A stretch of 64,000 nucleotides of DNA from Bacillota bacterium (GTDB lineage Bacteria > Bacillota > Clostridia > Lachnospirales > Lachnospiraceae): positions 186,001 through 250,000 of the forward strand of contig JAEZLH010000029.1 in assembly GCA_023435895.1 (NCBI GenBank). The letters run 5' to 3'. The position numbers and the translations under genes are program-made. The notes below the pieces were generated by a model. The model worked only from the letters and a program-made list of their open reading frames with translations, was not told the DNA's origin and did not search any database. Positions 1 through 8,656 of the stretch are shown in pieces; the stretch's first letter is position 1, and each line of letters starts with the position of its first letter.

Positions 1-393
1 ATCAATGGCAAGGACGTTTTAATCGTAGATGATATGATTTCTTCCGGTGAGAGTATGATAGATGTGGCTTCTGAGTTAAAGAAAAGAAATGCAGGCAGAA
101 TCTTTGTAGCATCAACCTTTGGTTTGTTCACCAATGGCTTTTCCAAAATTGATGAGGCGTATGAGAAAGGACTTATCTACCGCGTACTCACTACCAACCT
201 TGTATATCAGACACCAGAGCTATTGACCAAGCCTTGGTACATCAATGTAGATATGAGCAAATACGTTGCATTAATTATAGACACTCTGAATCATGATAAC
301 AGCATCAGCGGCTTGTTAAATCCGGTTGAGCGCATTCAGAAGATTTTGAAGAAATATAATCAGGGTGGCTCTTCCAAAAAGCAAAAGCTTTAA
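1..393 (+). CDS. prs: Ribose-phosphate pyrophosphokinase, C-terminal part (cut by window edge)
   Basis: Makes PRPP from ribose-5-phosphate and ATP for nucleotide, NAD, His and Trp synthesis. Only the C-terminal ~130 residues are present; the frame is open from base 1 and the true start lies outside the window. The PRPP-binding loop (VLIVDDMISSGES, two Asp then SSGES) and the downstream ASTFGLFTNG stretch are what I recognise. The short Lys/Gly/Ser tail (SSKKQKL) is typical of a divergent C-terminus. The ATG at 34 is internal and is not a start. The family call is secure from the PRPP loop; whether this is the only prs copy cannot be seen. Confidence 0.93.
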   Translation: MNGKDVLIVDDMISSGESMIDVASELKKRNAGRIFVASTFGLFTNGFSKIDEAYEKGLIYRVLTTNLVYQTPELLTKPWYINVDMSKYVALIIDTLNHDNSISGLLNPVERIQKILKKYNQGGSSKKQKL

Positions 394-795
394 GATTATT
401 ATTTTAGGATTATTATTGTTATATAGAAATAAATCAGATTAATTTGTGTATCTATATTATGAAATAATAGTAGTTTTAAATAATAGCACCATATCATAGA
501 AGTAATGCAGTTTCAGATTACGGATTTTATTAAATAATTCCGTTTAGGCTGTAGTTCTCTATTATAAATAATGTAGTTTTCAATTTATAGTTTAATATAA
601 ATAATGCATCTTTAAACTATAGTGCTAAATTGTACAAGAATACAACTTTAAATGTAGTGTTATAATATAGGAATATTCCGCTTCAAACATGAATCTTTTT
701 ATAGAAGTAAAGCAATTTTATTCAGAAATTCTATATAGATCCTATATAAAATCAATTATAAATTAGTTGTAAACAAAAATGGAATGTTGTAAATA
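394..795. other. AT-rich intergenic stretch, no gene seen
   Basis: About 400 bases of very AT-rich DNA between the end of prs and the convergent hairpin before the PBP gene. It holds loosely repeated words (AATAATGTAGTTTT, AATGCAGTTTC, AATAATGCATCTTT) around 500-620. I see no open reading frame with a ribosome-binding site, no RNA gene and no clear promoter. Confidence 0.6.
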
Positions 796-844
796 GAGAA
801 GCCTTATTGAAAACGTAATATAAACGCTTTCAATAAGGCTTCTC
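796..844. terminator. Convergent 17-bp hairpin between prs and PBP genes
   Basis: A perfect 17-bp inverted repeat (GAGAAGCCTTATTGAAA at 796-812 and its complement at 828-844) with a 15-base loop. It lies between convergent genes and can fold on either strand, so a bidirectional terminator is likely. Neither side has a strong T-run, so function is inferred from position and stem strength. Confidence 0.65.
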
Positions 845-881
845 CTTTCAATGTCTCTCTTATTATGATTGATTCTATTCG

Positions 882-3470
882 TTATTGCCCCAAAGCAATC
901 GTAGGCTTAACCGTAACCTTTCCATTGGTTGGGGTACCATTGGCAGGAGTAACCCCTCCCTGATCACCACCCGTTCCGTCATCTCCATTGTCAGCAGGCG
1001 GTGACGTCGGTGTTGGAGCAATTGTGGGTGTCGGAGTAGCCGGAGTTTTGGTTGGAGTTATGGTTGCCTCCTGTGTTATGGTTGGTGTAAGTGATGGCAT
1101 CACTGTTGGTGTAATATCATTTTTCCATTTATAATAATTAAATGTCTTTTTCATATCCTTGGTATGAATTTCATCCATAAAGTCATGCCAGATTTCGAGA
1201 GGATAGGTCTTTCCCATCAAGCCGGTAACAACCTTCGGCATATCATATCCAACCCATACACTGGTAGTATAGTAAGGCGTGTATCCTACAAACCATCCAT
1301 CTTTTGAACCACTCTTATCACCATTCGTAGTACCTGTTTTACCAGCGCTGATGGTGTTTTTTAAACCATTGCCTTTTGCGGTACCTCTCTTTAATACACC
1401 CGTTAATATCTCCGTCATAACTCTGGAAGCATTGGTGTCATAAACCTCTTTTATTTTAATATCCTCTCCTACAATCTGATTACCCGTAGAATCCATAATT
1501 TTCACAATACAAGTTGGTTCTCTGTAATAACCATCATTCTCCAAGGTAGAGTAGGCAGATGCCATCTCAACCGGGCTGGCACCATAGGTTAAGCCACCTA
1601 AAGCTGCAGATAAGGTATTGTCCTCTTTCACTATCTTCGAGAAATTCATAGCTTTTAAATAGGATAGTCCAACCTTAGGCGTGAGCTCCTGGAATAGCTG
1701 CCACGCTATGGTATTCACAGATTTTTCTACCGCTGTCTGGAGTTTGATTGCTCCTAGCTTGGAGCCACTAGGTCCGTCTTTAATCGGTTGATCAACTACA
1801 ATACTATCAGGTGTATAATTTCGCTCCAACGATGGGGTATAGACTACAAGAGGTTTGATCGTACTACCCGGCTGACGAAAACTCTGATAAGCCCTGTTCA
1901 GCGTATATCCACCCAAATCCTGATCTCTTCCTCCTACAATTGCTACCACTCTTCCGGTATCATTGTCTATGCAGACCGCCGCACCCTGAAGTTCATAGGT
2001 TCCGTTCTTATCCTTCTCTGTGAACTTCTCCAATGCCTTATCCACAGAATCCTGTAAAAGTCCCTGTTTATTTAAATCAAAGGAGGTATAGATGCGATAA
2101 CCATTGGTGTACAGAGTCTTCTGAAAGGTACTATATAATTCATCGTAGTCCTTCTGATAAGCTTCTTTGTCCTTATCACTATCAAATTCATTGCGGAATT
2201 TAAAGCCCTCCTGCTTCATAAGTGCCCTAATCGCACAATAATTGGTATAGGTTTCTACATAATTTTGTCTCTCAAGCTTGGGCTGAGTAAGCGTTATTTT
2301 TTCTTTGATAGCCTTGTCATATTCCGACTGGGAAATCACTTCATTATCCACCATTTGTTGAAGCACACGATCTCTTCTCTTTAATGTATTATCCATATTG
2401 TTTAACGGATTATAGAGGTTCGGGTTATTGGGAATCGAGCAAAGGAATGCAATTTGTGATAAGCTAAGCTCGGATACCCCCTTGTCAAAGTAAGCTCTTG
2501 ATGCTGCCTGCAGCCCGTAATGACCATTGGCAAAATATATGGTATTCATATAGAACTCCATAATTTGATTCTTATTATAGAGCTTCTCTAATTCTTGCGC
2601 TACGAAGATTTCTTTGACCTTTCTTGTATAAGTGACATCCTGGGTAAGAAATACTCCTCTGGCCAGCTGCTGGGTAATGGTACTGGCTCCCTGTGTAATA
2701 TGTCCCTTATGCTTGATTAGCGTCATCGCTGCTCTGACATTTGCAAGATAATCCACACCTTTATGCTCGAAGAAATTACGATCCTCGGTGACTAGCATAG
2801 CATTGATTGCTGCAGTGGGAATATCATCATATTTAATATAGTATACATCTTTTTCTGATTTCAATCTGGTAATCAGTTTACCTTCAGCATCATAAATCAT
2901 ACTGGTTTGCGATGCTTTAAAGGTATCCTCACTTGAAGCATCCACCATCTGAGTAGCCTGATGCTGCATCTCCAATATGGTCTTGCCGTATTTTAAGTAG
3001 AAATATAAGATTCCGCTTAAAATCGCAATTAGTGTAAGCAGGACTACTAATTGTAATCCTATCTTTACCTTGTGTCCCATTTTCCTTCTGCTTCTTTTCT
3101 TGTTACCCTTAGATTTAGCCATGTTGCTTTCCTTATTTGTACCAGGCTCACTGTCCCAGTTATTTGAGCTAGGCGAGCCATTCGAACTATACCTGTTATT
3201 AGAGCTGTTATTTCCACCGGTGCCATAATTCCTTGGGGGAGAATCATTTCTTCCGTTGTTATAACTTCTCCCCTTCGCGTTTCTTTCCGCATTATAACTT
3301 CCTTCGGTGGTATTTCTTCCCGAACTATAGCTTCTTCCGGTAGCGTTTCTTTCCGTATTATAATTTCCTTCCGCAGTATTTCTTCCTGAACTATAATTTC
3401 TTCCGGAATTATCTCTGCCAGAATTTAAATCTTTGCCCCTGTTTCCAGTATTATTTGTATTATTTGCCAT
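882..3470 (-). CDS. Class A penicillin-binding protein (PBP1a type)
   Basis: Bifunctional peptidoglycan synthase: glycan polymerisation and peptide cross-linking outside the membrane. Residues 1-130 are a long Asn/Gly/Ser/Arg-rich cytoplasmic tail with 22-residue repeats, followed by a basic patch and one membrane segment (~137-158). The GT51 domain (~185-360) has catalytic Glu229 in TEDRNFFEH and the ITQGASTITQQLAR motif. The transpeptidase domain (~460-780) shows STIK at 536-539, SVN at 584-586 and KTGT at 711-714, all intact. The C-terminus (~790-862) is Pro/Thr-rich with TPTxTPT runs. ATG follows GGAGG at good spacing. At 862 aa it is a full-length class A PBP. It is not clearly in an operon with the neighbour upstream. 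Confidence 0.95.
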   Translation of the reverse strand: MANNTNNTGNRGKDLNSGRDNSGRNYSSGRNTAEGNYNTERNATGRSYSSGRNTTEGSYNAERNAKGRSYNNGRNDSPPRNYGTGGNNSSNNRYSSNGSPSSNNWDSEPGTNKESNMAKSKGNKKRSRRKMGHKVKIGLQLVVLLTLIAILSGILYFYLKYGKTILEMQHQATQMVDASSEDTFKASQTSMIYDAEGKLITRLKSEKDVYYIKYDDIPTAAINAMLVTEDRNFFEHKGVDYLANVRAAMTLIKHKGHITQGASTITQQLARGVFLTQDVTYTRKVKEIFVAQELEKLYNKNQIMEFYMNTIYFANGHYGLQAASRAYFDKGVSELSLSQIAFLCSIPNNPNLYNPLNNMDNTLKRRDRVLQQMVDNEVISQSEYDKAIKEKITLTQPKLERQNYVETYTNYCAIRALMKQEGFKFRNEFDSDKDKEAYQKDYDELYSTFQKTLYTNGYRIYTSFDLNKQGLLQDSVDKALEKFTEKDKNGTYELQGAAVCIDNDTGRVVAIVGGRDQDLGGYTLNRAYQSFRQPGSTIKPLVVYTPSLERNYTPDSIVVDQPIKDGPSGSKLGAIKLQTAVEKSVNTIAWQLFQELTPKVGLSYLKAMNFSKIVKEDNTLSAALGGLTYGASPVEMASAYSTLENDGYYREPTCIVKIMDSTGNQIVGEDIKIKEVYDTNASRVMTEILTGVLKRGTAKGNGLKNTISAGKTGTTNGDKSGSKDGWFVGYTPYYTTSVWVGYDMPKVVTGLMGKTYPLEIWHDFMDEIHTKDMKKTFNYYKWKNDITPTVMPSLTPTITQEATITPTKTPATPTPTIAPTPTSPPADNGDDGTGGDQGGVTPANGTPTNGKVTVKPTIALGQ
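3260..3406 (-). repeat. 66-bp tandem repeat inside the PBP gene
   Basis: Two full 66-bp copies (3260-3325 and 3326-3391) and a 15-base start of a third encode a 22-residue repeat in the cytoplasmic tail of the PBP (pattern GRSYSSGRNTTEGSYNAERN). The copies differ at scattered bases, so it is not a very recent duplication. Copy number is a multiple of 3 bases and would keep the frame if it varied. Confidence 0.85.
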
Positions 3471-3497
3471 GATATTGCCTCCATAAAAATCAGCTGA

Positions 3498-5579
3498 TTA
3501 CAGATTCACAAAATGGAAGGGTACTCCCATCTCTTTAAGAAGTCTTTGCTCCCTGTTGTGACAGGTGAACAATATCACCTGCTTCTTCTTTCTCAGCTTG
3601 TTAATTGCCGCCTTTACCCGGTTATCATCATAAAGGGCAAAGCTATCATCTAGGAGCACCGTCATTTCCTCCCCGTTCAGGAGTAATTCTGATACTGCCA
3701 GACGAAGTGCGAAATATACCTGATCAATTGTACCTGCACTCAATCGATCCAAGGGGATATAATTTTGATTCCAGCCTACCTTAATCTCTAATTTCTCATC
3801 CACCTTAACATCGGTATATTTTTCTCCGGTCACCTCACTGATTACATCGGAGACCGCTTTGTTAATCTGGTTACCGAAGCTGTCATGAATGTCCACTGAC
3901 AACTCCTCTATGGTACGAAGAGCAAGCTTGATTGCCTCCAGCTCCGCCATATTCTCTTGTTGCTTATGCTCCATTTCTTGATAGCGTACCTTATTCTCAA
4001 GGAGACGCTCTTCATTTCCCTCCAACGTTCCGATTTCCCATCTGATTTTTTCAATAGCAATTCGGTTTTCTTCCCTTTGAAGGTTCAATTTCCTATTGTT
4101 TTCGGAGCCTTGTTTTTTCTTTTCAAAGATCACTTCTTGTAATCTTTGAATGGAGGAAGAAGTAAGATCATCTTCCGAAATGAAATGGTGGAGGTATTTC
4201 ATAATCACATCATATAAGGTATCCCTGGAGTCCTCCAAATCATTGATGCGATGTTCCAACTCAATCAAACGACTTCTATCGTGTTCCAGTGAATACTCCA
4301 GATGCAGTAGTTCTTCCTGCTTATCAACTAGCTCTTGTCCACTATTCACACCATACTCCTGCATTATTTGACGAATTTCCTTCAGAATCAGTTCCTTCTG
4401 TTCAATCATCTCCTCCAATTCCTCTTCACTATCCTCTGAATTGTTGGTTCTTCCCATTAGTTTATAAGCGATTGCTCCAAAAATCAATACCATTATGCCG
4501 ATTGCAAGACCTAGAGGTTTCCCCCCTTCTAATGCAACGATAAGTGCGGACAACAAAATCACCGGAAGAAGGATGATTTTTCTGCTCCTACCACCTACAT
4601 GTGAAGTATCCTCCATATTCTCATCCAGTTCATCCTCACGAAGCTGTACCTCTTTTAATTCCTTCTCCAGTTCCCTGAATTTAATGCGATCTTCCATCAA
4701 ATTCTCGTACTCTCTAAGCTCCCACTCATGAACCCTGATGGTATCATTTAGTTCCTTTTCTTCCGTCTCCAGTTGTCTTCCCTGTCTGGTCAAATCAAGA
4801 TAGCTTTTATACTTCTCAAGAATTGCCGGCAACTGCTCCATGTATGCTGCTTCCGCCTCATTAACATGACTTTGTTCCTGCAGTATCTGATGTTCCAGTT
4901 CCTTCTTCTCCTGCAACAATCCTCGAAGCTCTTTCGTTAGTTTGTCCATCCGTTCTTCTTTCATCAATCCATCTTCAATTTCACTTAATACATCCTTTAG
5001 ATTGAGTGAATTGATTGACATCTCCAATTGCCTGCGCTGATCATTTAAGCTTTTTACTGCCTTTGGAACATCCACTTCTTTGCTTCTTGATATGGATAAA
5101 TTAGTGATGTAATTCCGAACCTGGCTGGAAAGTTCCCCGTCAGTGGATGCCTTCAACTGCTCTATACTAACCGTATTCCGATAAGTTGACTCAGTTAATC
5201 CAGGTATTAATTCACTGATTAACCCCTCTGCTAACTTGATTTCTCTTCCGGTATTAAGGTCGGTCACTACAAAGCTCTTATCATTTGCGTGAAAACTCCT
5301 TAACAGACGGTATTCCTTATCCCCTTGTACAATCTCCATACTTCCGCCAAAAGCTCCGGGATATTCCCACGGAAGATACCTTACATAATGATTTTCTTTT
5401 GTTAAAGAACCTCTTCCCCTTAATCTCTCTATTCCAAACAACATACCCTTGATGAACGTATGTATTGTTGATTTTCCCGCCTCATTCTCGCCATAGATTA
5501 CATTGATACCAGGTTTCAATTCTATCTCCTTATTCTGAAACCGACCAAAATAATTCAAATTTAATTTTGTAATCAGCAT
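3498..5579 (-). CDS. SbcC/YhaN-like coiled-coil AAA ATPase
   Basis: SMC/Rad50-type ATPase, partner of the nuclease gene just upstream on the same strand. The N-terminus has the Walker A motif GENEAGKST (residues ~31-39). Residues ~180-560 are heptad-rich coiled coil, with a hydrophobic hairpin at about 333-375 as found in YhaN-like proteins. The C-terminus has the signature LSAGTIDQ and a Walker B-like VLLDDSF followed by a switch TCHNREQ. At 693 aa it is shorter than SbcC (about 1000 aa). The hydrophobic centre suggests a membrane-associated complex. ATG follows AAGGAAGGG; the gene begins 60 bases after its partner. DNA end-processing or repair is inferred. Confidence 0.85.
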   Translation of the reverse strand: MLITKLNLNYFGRFQNKEIELKPGINVIYGENEAGKSTIHTFIKGMLFGIERLRGRGSLTKENHYVRYLPWEYPGAFGGSMEIVQGDKEYRLLRSFHANDKSFVVTDLNTGREIKLAEGLISELIPGLTESTYRNTVSIEQLKASTDGELSSQVRNYITNLSISRSKEVDVPKAVKSLNDQRRQLEMSINSLNLKDVLSEIEDGLMKEERMDKLTKELRGLLQEKKELEHQILQEQSHVNEAEAAYMEQLPAILEKYKSYLDLTRQGRQLETEEKELNDTIRVHEWELREYENLMEDRIKFRELEKELKEVQLREDELDENMEDTSHVGGRSRKIILLPVILLSALIVALEGGKPLGLAIGIMVLIFGAIAYKLMGRTNNSEDSEEELEEMIEQKELILKEIRQIMQEYGVNSGQELVDKQEELLHLEYSLEHDRSRLIELEHRINDLEDSRDTLYDVIMKYLHHFISEDDLTSSSIQRLQEVIFEKKKQGSENNRKLNLQREENRIAIEKIRWEIGTLEGNEERLLENKVRYQEMEHKQQENMAELEAIKLALRTIEELSVDIHDSFGNQINKAVSDVISEVTGEKYTDVKVDEKLEIKVGWNQNYIPLDRLSAGTIDQVYFALRLAVSELLLNGEEMTVLLDDSFALYDDNRVKAAINKLRKKKQVILFTCHNREQRLLKEMGVPFHFVNL

Positions 5580-5639
5580 CTGTCGTCAAAACCCTTCCTT
5601 TCGATACGCAATGATGCAATTGCTATCCTGTGTTGTCTG

Positions 5640-6707
5640 TTAATTCCTTGCTCCCAATAACGCCTCTATACCATAATATAGAGCTTTCCTAGATGCTTCA
5701 TCCTCCGCTTTGTTCTCCCGAATTCTCTCTATAAACATTCCGATAATATTATCTTTATTCTCCCCATATAAGCCATCAAAATCATAATCCGGAACAGACT
5801 GATCCTCTACCTCAAGTATGCATCCTAGACTTTTCAATGCAGCTGTATCAAAACGGATGGCTTCGTCCCTTATCCCTTGAATTCGGAAGGAATAAATATG
5901 CGAAGCTCCAAGGCGATGAATTGCCTCCTTTGCCATATCAATCAATGCCCCATTGGTTATCTGCGGATTGACTGCTAAACTTACCCTTTGATATTGTCTC
6001 ACCGAATGGGGAACAAAGCGAGCCTTTGTTACTCTTCCACCTAGATCAGTATTATAAATCTCACCGATCATATATCCATGCTCTCCGGTTTCATTCTTAT
6101 CAAGTGGTTCCAGTGAACCGCAGTATGCAATTTTATCGGTAATCATCTCCGGTTTATGAATATGACCCAGTGCAATATAATCAAACCCGGCTTCCTGCAT
6201 TTTTCTTCTGTTCATGGGAATATCTCTTTCATCCCCACCATGTGCCAGCAGAATCTGATAATAATCATTCTCCTCCGGTCGTACTTCATCATAGAGAGGC
6301 TCTGTAATATCACGTGTCAGATAGCTAAGCCCGTACACTTCCACGCCTTGCTCCTCCAGCACCAGCTTACCAATTCGATCGGTAGGAAAAATAAACACCT
6401 TTTTATTCCATTCAAAATCCCGATAAAAGGATCTTACTCCCATAAAATCATGATTTCCTGCCATCATTACGACCCGTGTTGTATTCAGCCTGCTAAAAAT
6501 ATAATTTACTTCCTTCAATTCCCGAAGAAGGGGTTGTCTATGAAACAAATCACCGGCAATCAAAAAAAGATCCGCTTGCTCCTCATTGCATATCTCAATA
6601 ATATTCTCAAAGCTTCTCCATATCTCTTTTTCCCGTTCACCGCTCCAGGGCATACCCGAATCCGGCGTGGCTCCCAGATGAACATCTGCAATATGTATGA
6701 ATTTCAT
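5640..6707 (-). CDS. SbcD/YhaO-like metallophosphoesterase (DNA exonuclease subunit)
   Basis: Calcineurin-like phosphoesterase expected to provide the Mn-dependent nuclease of an SbcCD/YhaON-type complex. All five metal-site motifs are visible: HIADVHLG near the start, AGDLFHR, GNHD, LAHGGDE and LGHIHKPE. Length 355 aa is usual. ATG at 6707 is preceded by AAGGAAGG at good spacing. It is first in a two-gene minus-strand operon with the coiled-coil ATPase. The C-terminal cap after ~residue 260 is poorly conserved as in the family. Confidence 0.9.
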   Translation of the reverse strand: MKFIHIADVHLGATPDSGMPWSGEREKEIWRSFENIIEICNEEQADLFLIAGDLFHRQPLLRELKEVNYIFSRLNTTRVVMMAGNHDFMGVRSFYRDFEWNKKVFIFPTDRIGKLVLEEQGVEVYGLSYLTRDITEPLYDEVRPEENDYYQILLAHGGDERDIPMNRRKMQEAGFDYIALGHIHKPEMITDKIAYCGSLEPLDKNETGEHGYMIGEIYNTDLGGRVTKARFVPHSVRQYQRVSLAVNPQITNGALIDMAKEAIHRLGASHIYSFRIQGIRDEAIRFDTAALKSLGCILEVEDQSVPDYDFDGLYGENKDNIIGMFIERIRENKAEDEASRKALYYGIEALLGARN

Positions 6708-7013
6708 AAAAAGTTCCTTCCTTTCTCCATCATCTCAAATCATTTTTCTATCCCACGCTTTTCAATGAGTTCCGAAACATAAGGCTTTTGGCTTTGTTCA
6801 AATTGCCCTGCCAAAGTATAAACAATGCTTTTCTCACTCATATCGTAATAGCTTCAATTAGCTTATTACTAAGCTCACACATTATTTAAATACACTCTAC
6901 TTCATCATAACTTATACCCGGGACAGAATATGTCTTTCAGAAAAAGAATACACTCATAATACCACATTTTTGTATCATGAGAGAACTTTATTTATATTTT
7001 ACAATAATTTCAA
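6708..7013. other. Intergenic region upstream of the SbcD-like gene
   Basis: Some 300 bases with no convincing gene. It should hold the promoter for the SbcD/ATPase pair (minus strand). I see scattered AT-rich -10-like hexamers but none with a good -35 at 17 bases, so I do not place one. Confidence 0.4.
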
Positions 7014-7053
7014 AAGCGGAGCAAGTTTTCTAGCACAACCTTGCCCCGCCATT
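7014..7053 (-). terminator. Terminator of the holin-like gene
   Basis: On the minus strand a stem GCGGGGCAAG pairs with CTTGCTCCGC around a ~14-base loop and is followed by TTTTG. It lies directly after the stop of the holin-like gene. The single internal mismatch does not disturb the stem. Confidence 0.75.
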
Positions 7054-7056
7054 TTA

Positions 7057-7377
7057 TTAATCGATTACTTGCTGTTGGTGATTATTTTGCTGCTGACTAT
7101 TTTGCTCTTGACTGCTTTGCCCCTCTTCACCGGACGTTATGTTGCGTATCATTTCATAGGCTCCTGTGCTGGCAAGACCACTTGCCATTCCTCCAAGTAG
7201 AATCTGAGGTGAAAATGTCCATCCACTGATCCACACATTTAATAAGGTTCCGATTACCGCCATGATCAGGGGTATGTATTTATTCGGGATAAACGAAATA
7301 CTATTCTTAATAATATATCCGATGCATAAGCAGATTGCTAAAACAATAGCTACCACGTATTTTGTTAAAATTTCCAT
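7057..7377 (-). CDS. Phage-holin-like small membrane protein
   Basis: About 106 residues beginning MEILTKYVV. Three hydrophobic segments (about residues 4-24, 30-48 and 53-75) precede a Gln/Asn/Ser-rich hydrophilic tail (QEQNSQQQNNHQQQ). This layout resembles small Firmicute phage holins of the Phage_holin_5_2 type, which are often encoded outside prophages in clostridial genomes. I chose the ATG at 7377 because AAAGGAGGG lies just upstream; a longer frame to 7419 lacks a ribosome-binding site. No phage genes are nearby, so a house-keeping membrane role is possible. The family call is by overall look only. Confidence 0.6.
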   Translation of the reverse strand: MEILTKYVVAIVLAICLCIGYIIKNSISFIPNKYIPLIMAVIGTLLNVWISGWTFSPQILLGGMASGLASTGAYEMIRNITSGEEGQSSQEQNSQQQNNHQQQVID

Positions 7378-7579
7378 TCTGTCCCTCCTTTCCAATATTC
7401 TCGTCTCCATCCATGGCACTTTATAACTCTGTGTAAAAGGCTGTTTGCCTATTTATTAAGGCATACTATTCCATATAAGGTATGTTTTAAATGCTATTAT
7501 CATTCTTTATTATCTCATAGAAAGAAAAGTAAAATTATTCCTTCAAAAAATAGTTCAATTTTATTCATAAATAAATCAC

Positions 7580-7750
7580 AATTTATCAATAGTTTGCACA
7601 CATTTAGTGGTTATAATGAATTTAGTAAGAAACAAACACCAATAAATTTTCACAGTGTGCTAGTTTCCATTAAAAAGCCTAATACATTAGTTAAAATAGA
7701 TTTCATAAATTTCTCCCCCTTAAGCCAGCTGCAGAGTTGGCTTTTCCTCT
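7580..7750. repeat. Duplicated intergenic module, copy A
   Basis: Copy A of a two-copy module. Shared blocks are CACATTTAGTGGTTATAAT (7598-7616) and TTTCATAAATTTCTCCCCC next to a hairpin AGCCAGCT-GCAG-AGTTGGCT (about 7723-7742). Read on the plus strand it looks like a -10 box followed ~110 bases later by a small terminator. Read on the minus strand the hairpin precedes AGGGGGAG and an ATG at 7706 that opens an 18-codon frame (MKSILTNVLGFLMETSTL); a second frame then continues to ~7575. I cannot decide between a small RNA and a decayed small-peptide gene. Confidence 0.5.
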
Positions 7751-7821
7751 GCCCGAATCCATGGTTTGTTCATAAATTAATTCGTTATTCATAGACAACC
7801 CTATAACATTCACATAATATT

Positions 7822-7950
7822 CATTAATTGTATATACTTTCTCCACATCTAGTGGCTATAATAAGCTTATAACAAATAATTAATTGACAACTACTAAATT
7901 TTTTCATAAATTCTCCCTACTCAAAGCCAACTGAAAAGTTGGCTTTTCCT
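7822..7950. repeat. Duplicated intergenic module, copy B
   Basis: Copy B of the module. It has CACATCTAGTGGCTATAAT (7843-7861), then TTTCATAAATTCTCCC and the hairpin AGCCAACT-GAAA-AGTTGGCT (about 7925-7944) followed by TTTCCTC. Compared with copy A the stem differs by a G-U versus A-U pair, so pairing is kept. On the minus strand, GTAGGGAG precedes an ATG at 7907 and a 27-residue frame to 7824 (begins MKKFSSCQLIICYK). Its end IIATRC resembles IITTKC in another frame of copy A. Confidence 0.5.
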
Positions 7951-8018
7951 CATTTATATCATTAGTATGCTATTAAAAAATCTTGATGATGTTGGGATCA
8001 AATACCCCTTTCGACATA

Positions 8019-8118
8019 GTTCATTGGCAACTTGCATAAAGTAAAAAAATGAATGCGCCTATGAAAATGTATTAGATGTTCTTTTATCTTATAATTAGTG
8101 TTATATCATAAAACAAAC
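8019..8118 (+). pseudogene. Decayed coding fragment, copy 1 (second copy at 60.6 kb)
   Basis: About 100 bases match 60601-60702 on the opposite strand with many third-position differences. Translated here it reads KNECAYENVLDVLLSYN, stop, CYIIKQ, against KNECAYDNVLDVLLSDNLCYIIKQ in the other copy. A one-base indel near 8045 and an in-frame TAG near 8095 show it is no longer coding. The parent protein is not recognised. Confidence 0.6.
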
Positions 8119-8187
8119 CTTTTGATCCCTTAATCAATATTATTTCTTTCAATTAATAAAGTATCGGAATAGATCTCTCCAATAAAT

Positions 8188-8247
8188 AAATGAGGTGCTG
8201 AAAATAAAACTCTTTCCCAGAGATTTTATTTATCAGCACCTCATTAT
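8188..8247. terminator. Bidirectional long hairpin terminator
   Basis: AATGAGGTGCTGA plus AAATAAAA pairs with its complement (TTTTATTT, ATCAGCACCTCATT) around a ~15-base loop. It sits just after the stop of the minus-strand flavoprotein gene. The minus-strand exit is T-rich (ATTTATTTATT). Confidence 0.75.
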
Positions 8248-8284
8248 TGTTTTCATAAGCATAATTTATTTTGGCGATATTCTG

Positions 8285-8656
8285 TTATAAGGTTTGCTTG
8301 CAGGATTCAACCTCTACTACTAACACTCTGGACGGGAAGGAGAATTTCTCTTTCATCTTGTCAAAGTATTCTCCTTCTCTTAAGAATTCCGCTTTGCCTT
8401 CCAATAAGAACCCGGTGCCCATATTACGGTAACCCATCACATCTCTGCTCCCTAAAGTCAATTTCACCTTTGGATTTTCATTAATGTTCTTCTCACTCTT
8501 AATCATCCCCGCTGCTGGGATTAAGATTTTGTTCCCATCCTCAATGACCAGATAACTATTCCAGGTATTTGCAACATGTGCCTCATTATTTGCACAGGAA
8601 ACGATAGAAACTACCCCTTCATGGGTTAATACTTCAAGAAATTTTTCATTAAACAT
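8285..8656 (-). CDS. Pyridoxamine 5'-phosphate oxidase-like FMN-binding protein
   Basis: 123-residue split-barrel flavin protein of the PNPOx-like superfamily, likely binding FMN as a dimer. Recognisable features are the opening FLEVLTHEGVVSIVSC, the ANTWNSYLVIED strand pair, the LIPAAGMIKSEKNI loop and the GTGFLLEGKAEF strand. Length fits single-domain members. ATG at 8656 follows AAGGAG at 8-9 bases. It is divergent from the Rrf2 regulator, with 277 bases between the starts, so it is a plausible target of that regulator. The substrate is unknown; many such proteins act in redox defence in anaerobes. Confidence 0.8.
   Translation of the reverse strand: MFNEKFLEVLTHEGVVSIVSCANNEAHVANTWNSYLVIEDGNKILIPAAGMIKSEKNINENPKVKLTLGSRDVMGYRNMGTGFLLEGKAEFLREGEYFDKMKEKFSFPSRVLVVEVESCKQTL

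Noticed and set aside
1788..2057. Plus-strand ORF inside the PBP gene
   Set aside because: It is a shadow of the minus-strand PBP; no start signal and no family.
7057..7377. Evidence of a prophage around the holin-like gene
   Set aside because: No capsid, terminase, integrase or lysin gene lies nearby, so the holin-like gene is not part of a visible prophage.
7594..7794. 66-residue ORF on the plus strand
   Set aside because: It crosses the repeated module and its hairpin and has no ribosome-binding site.
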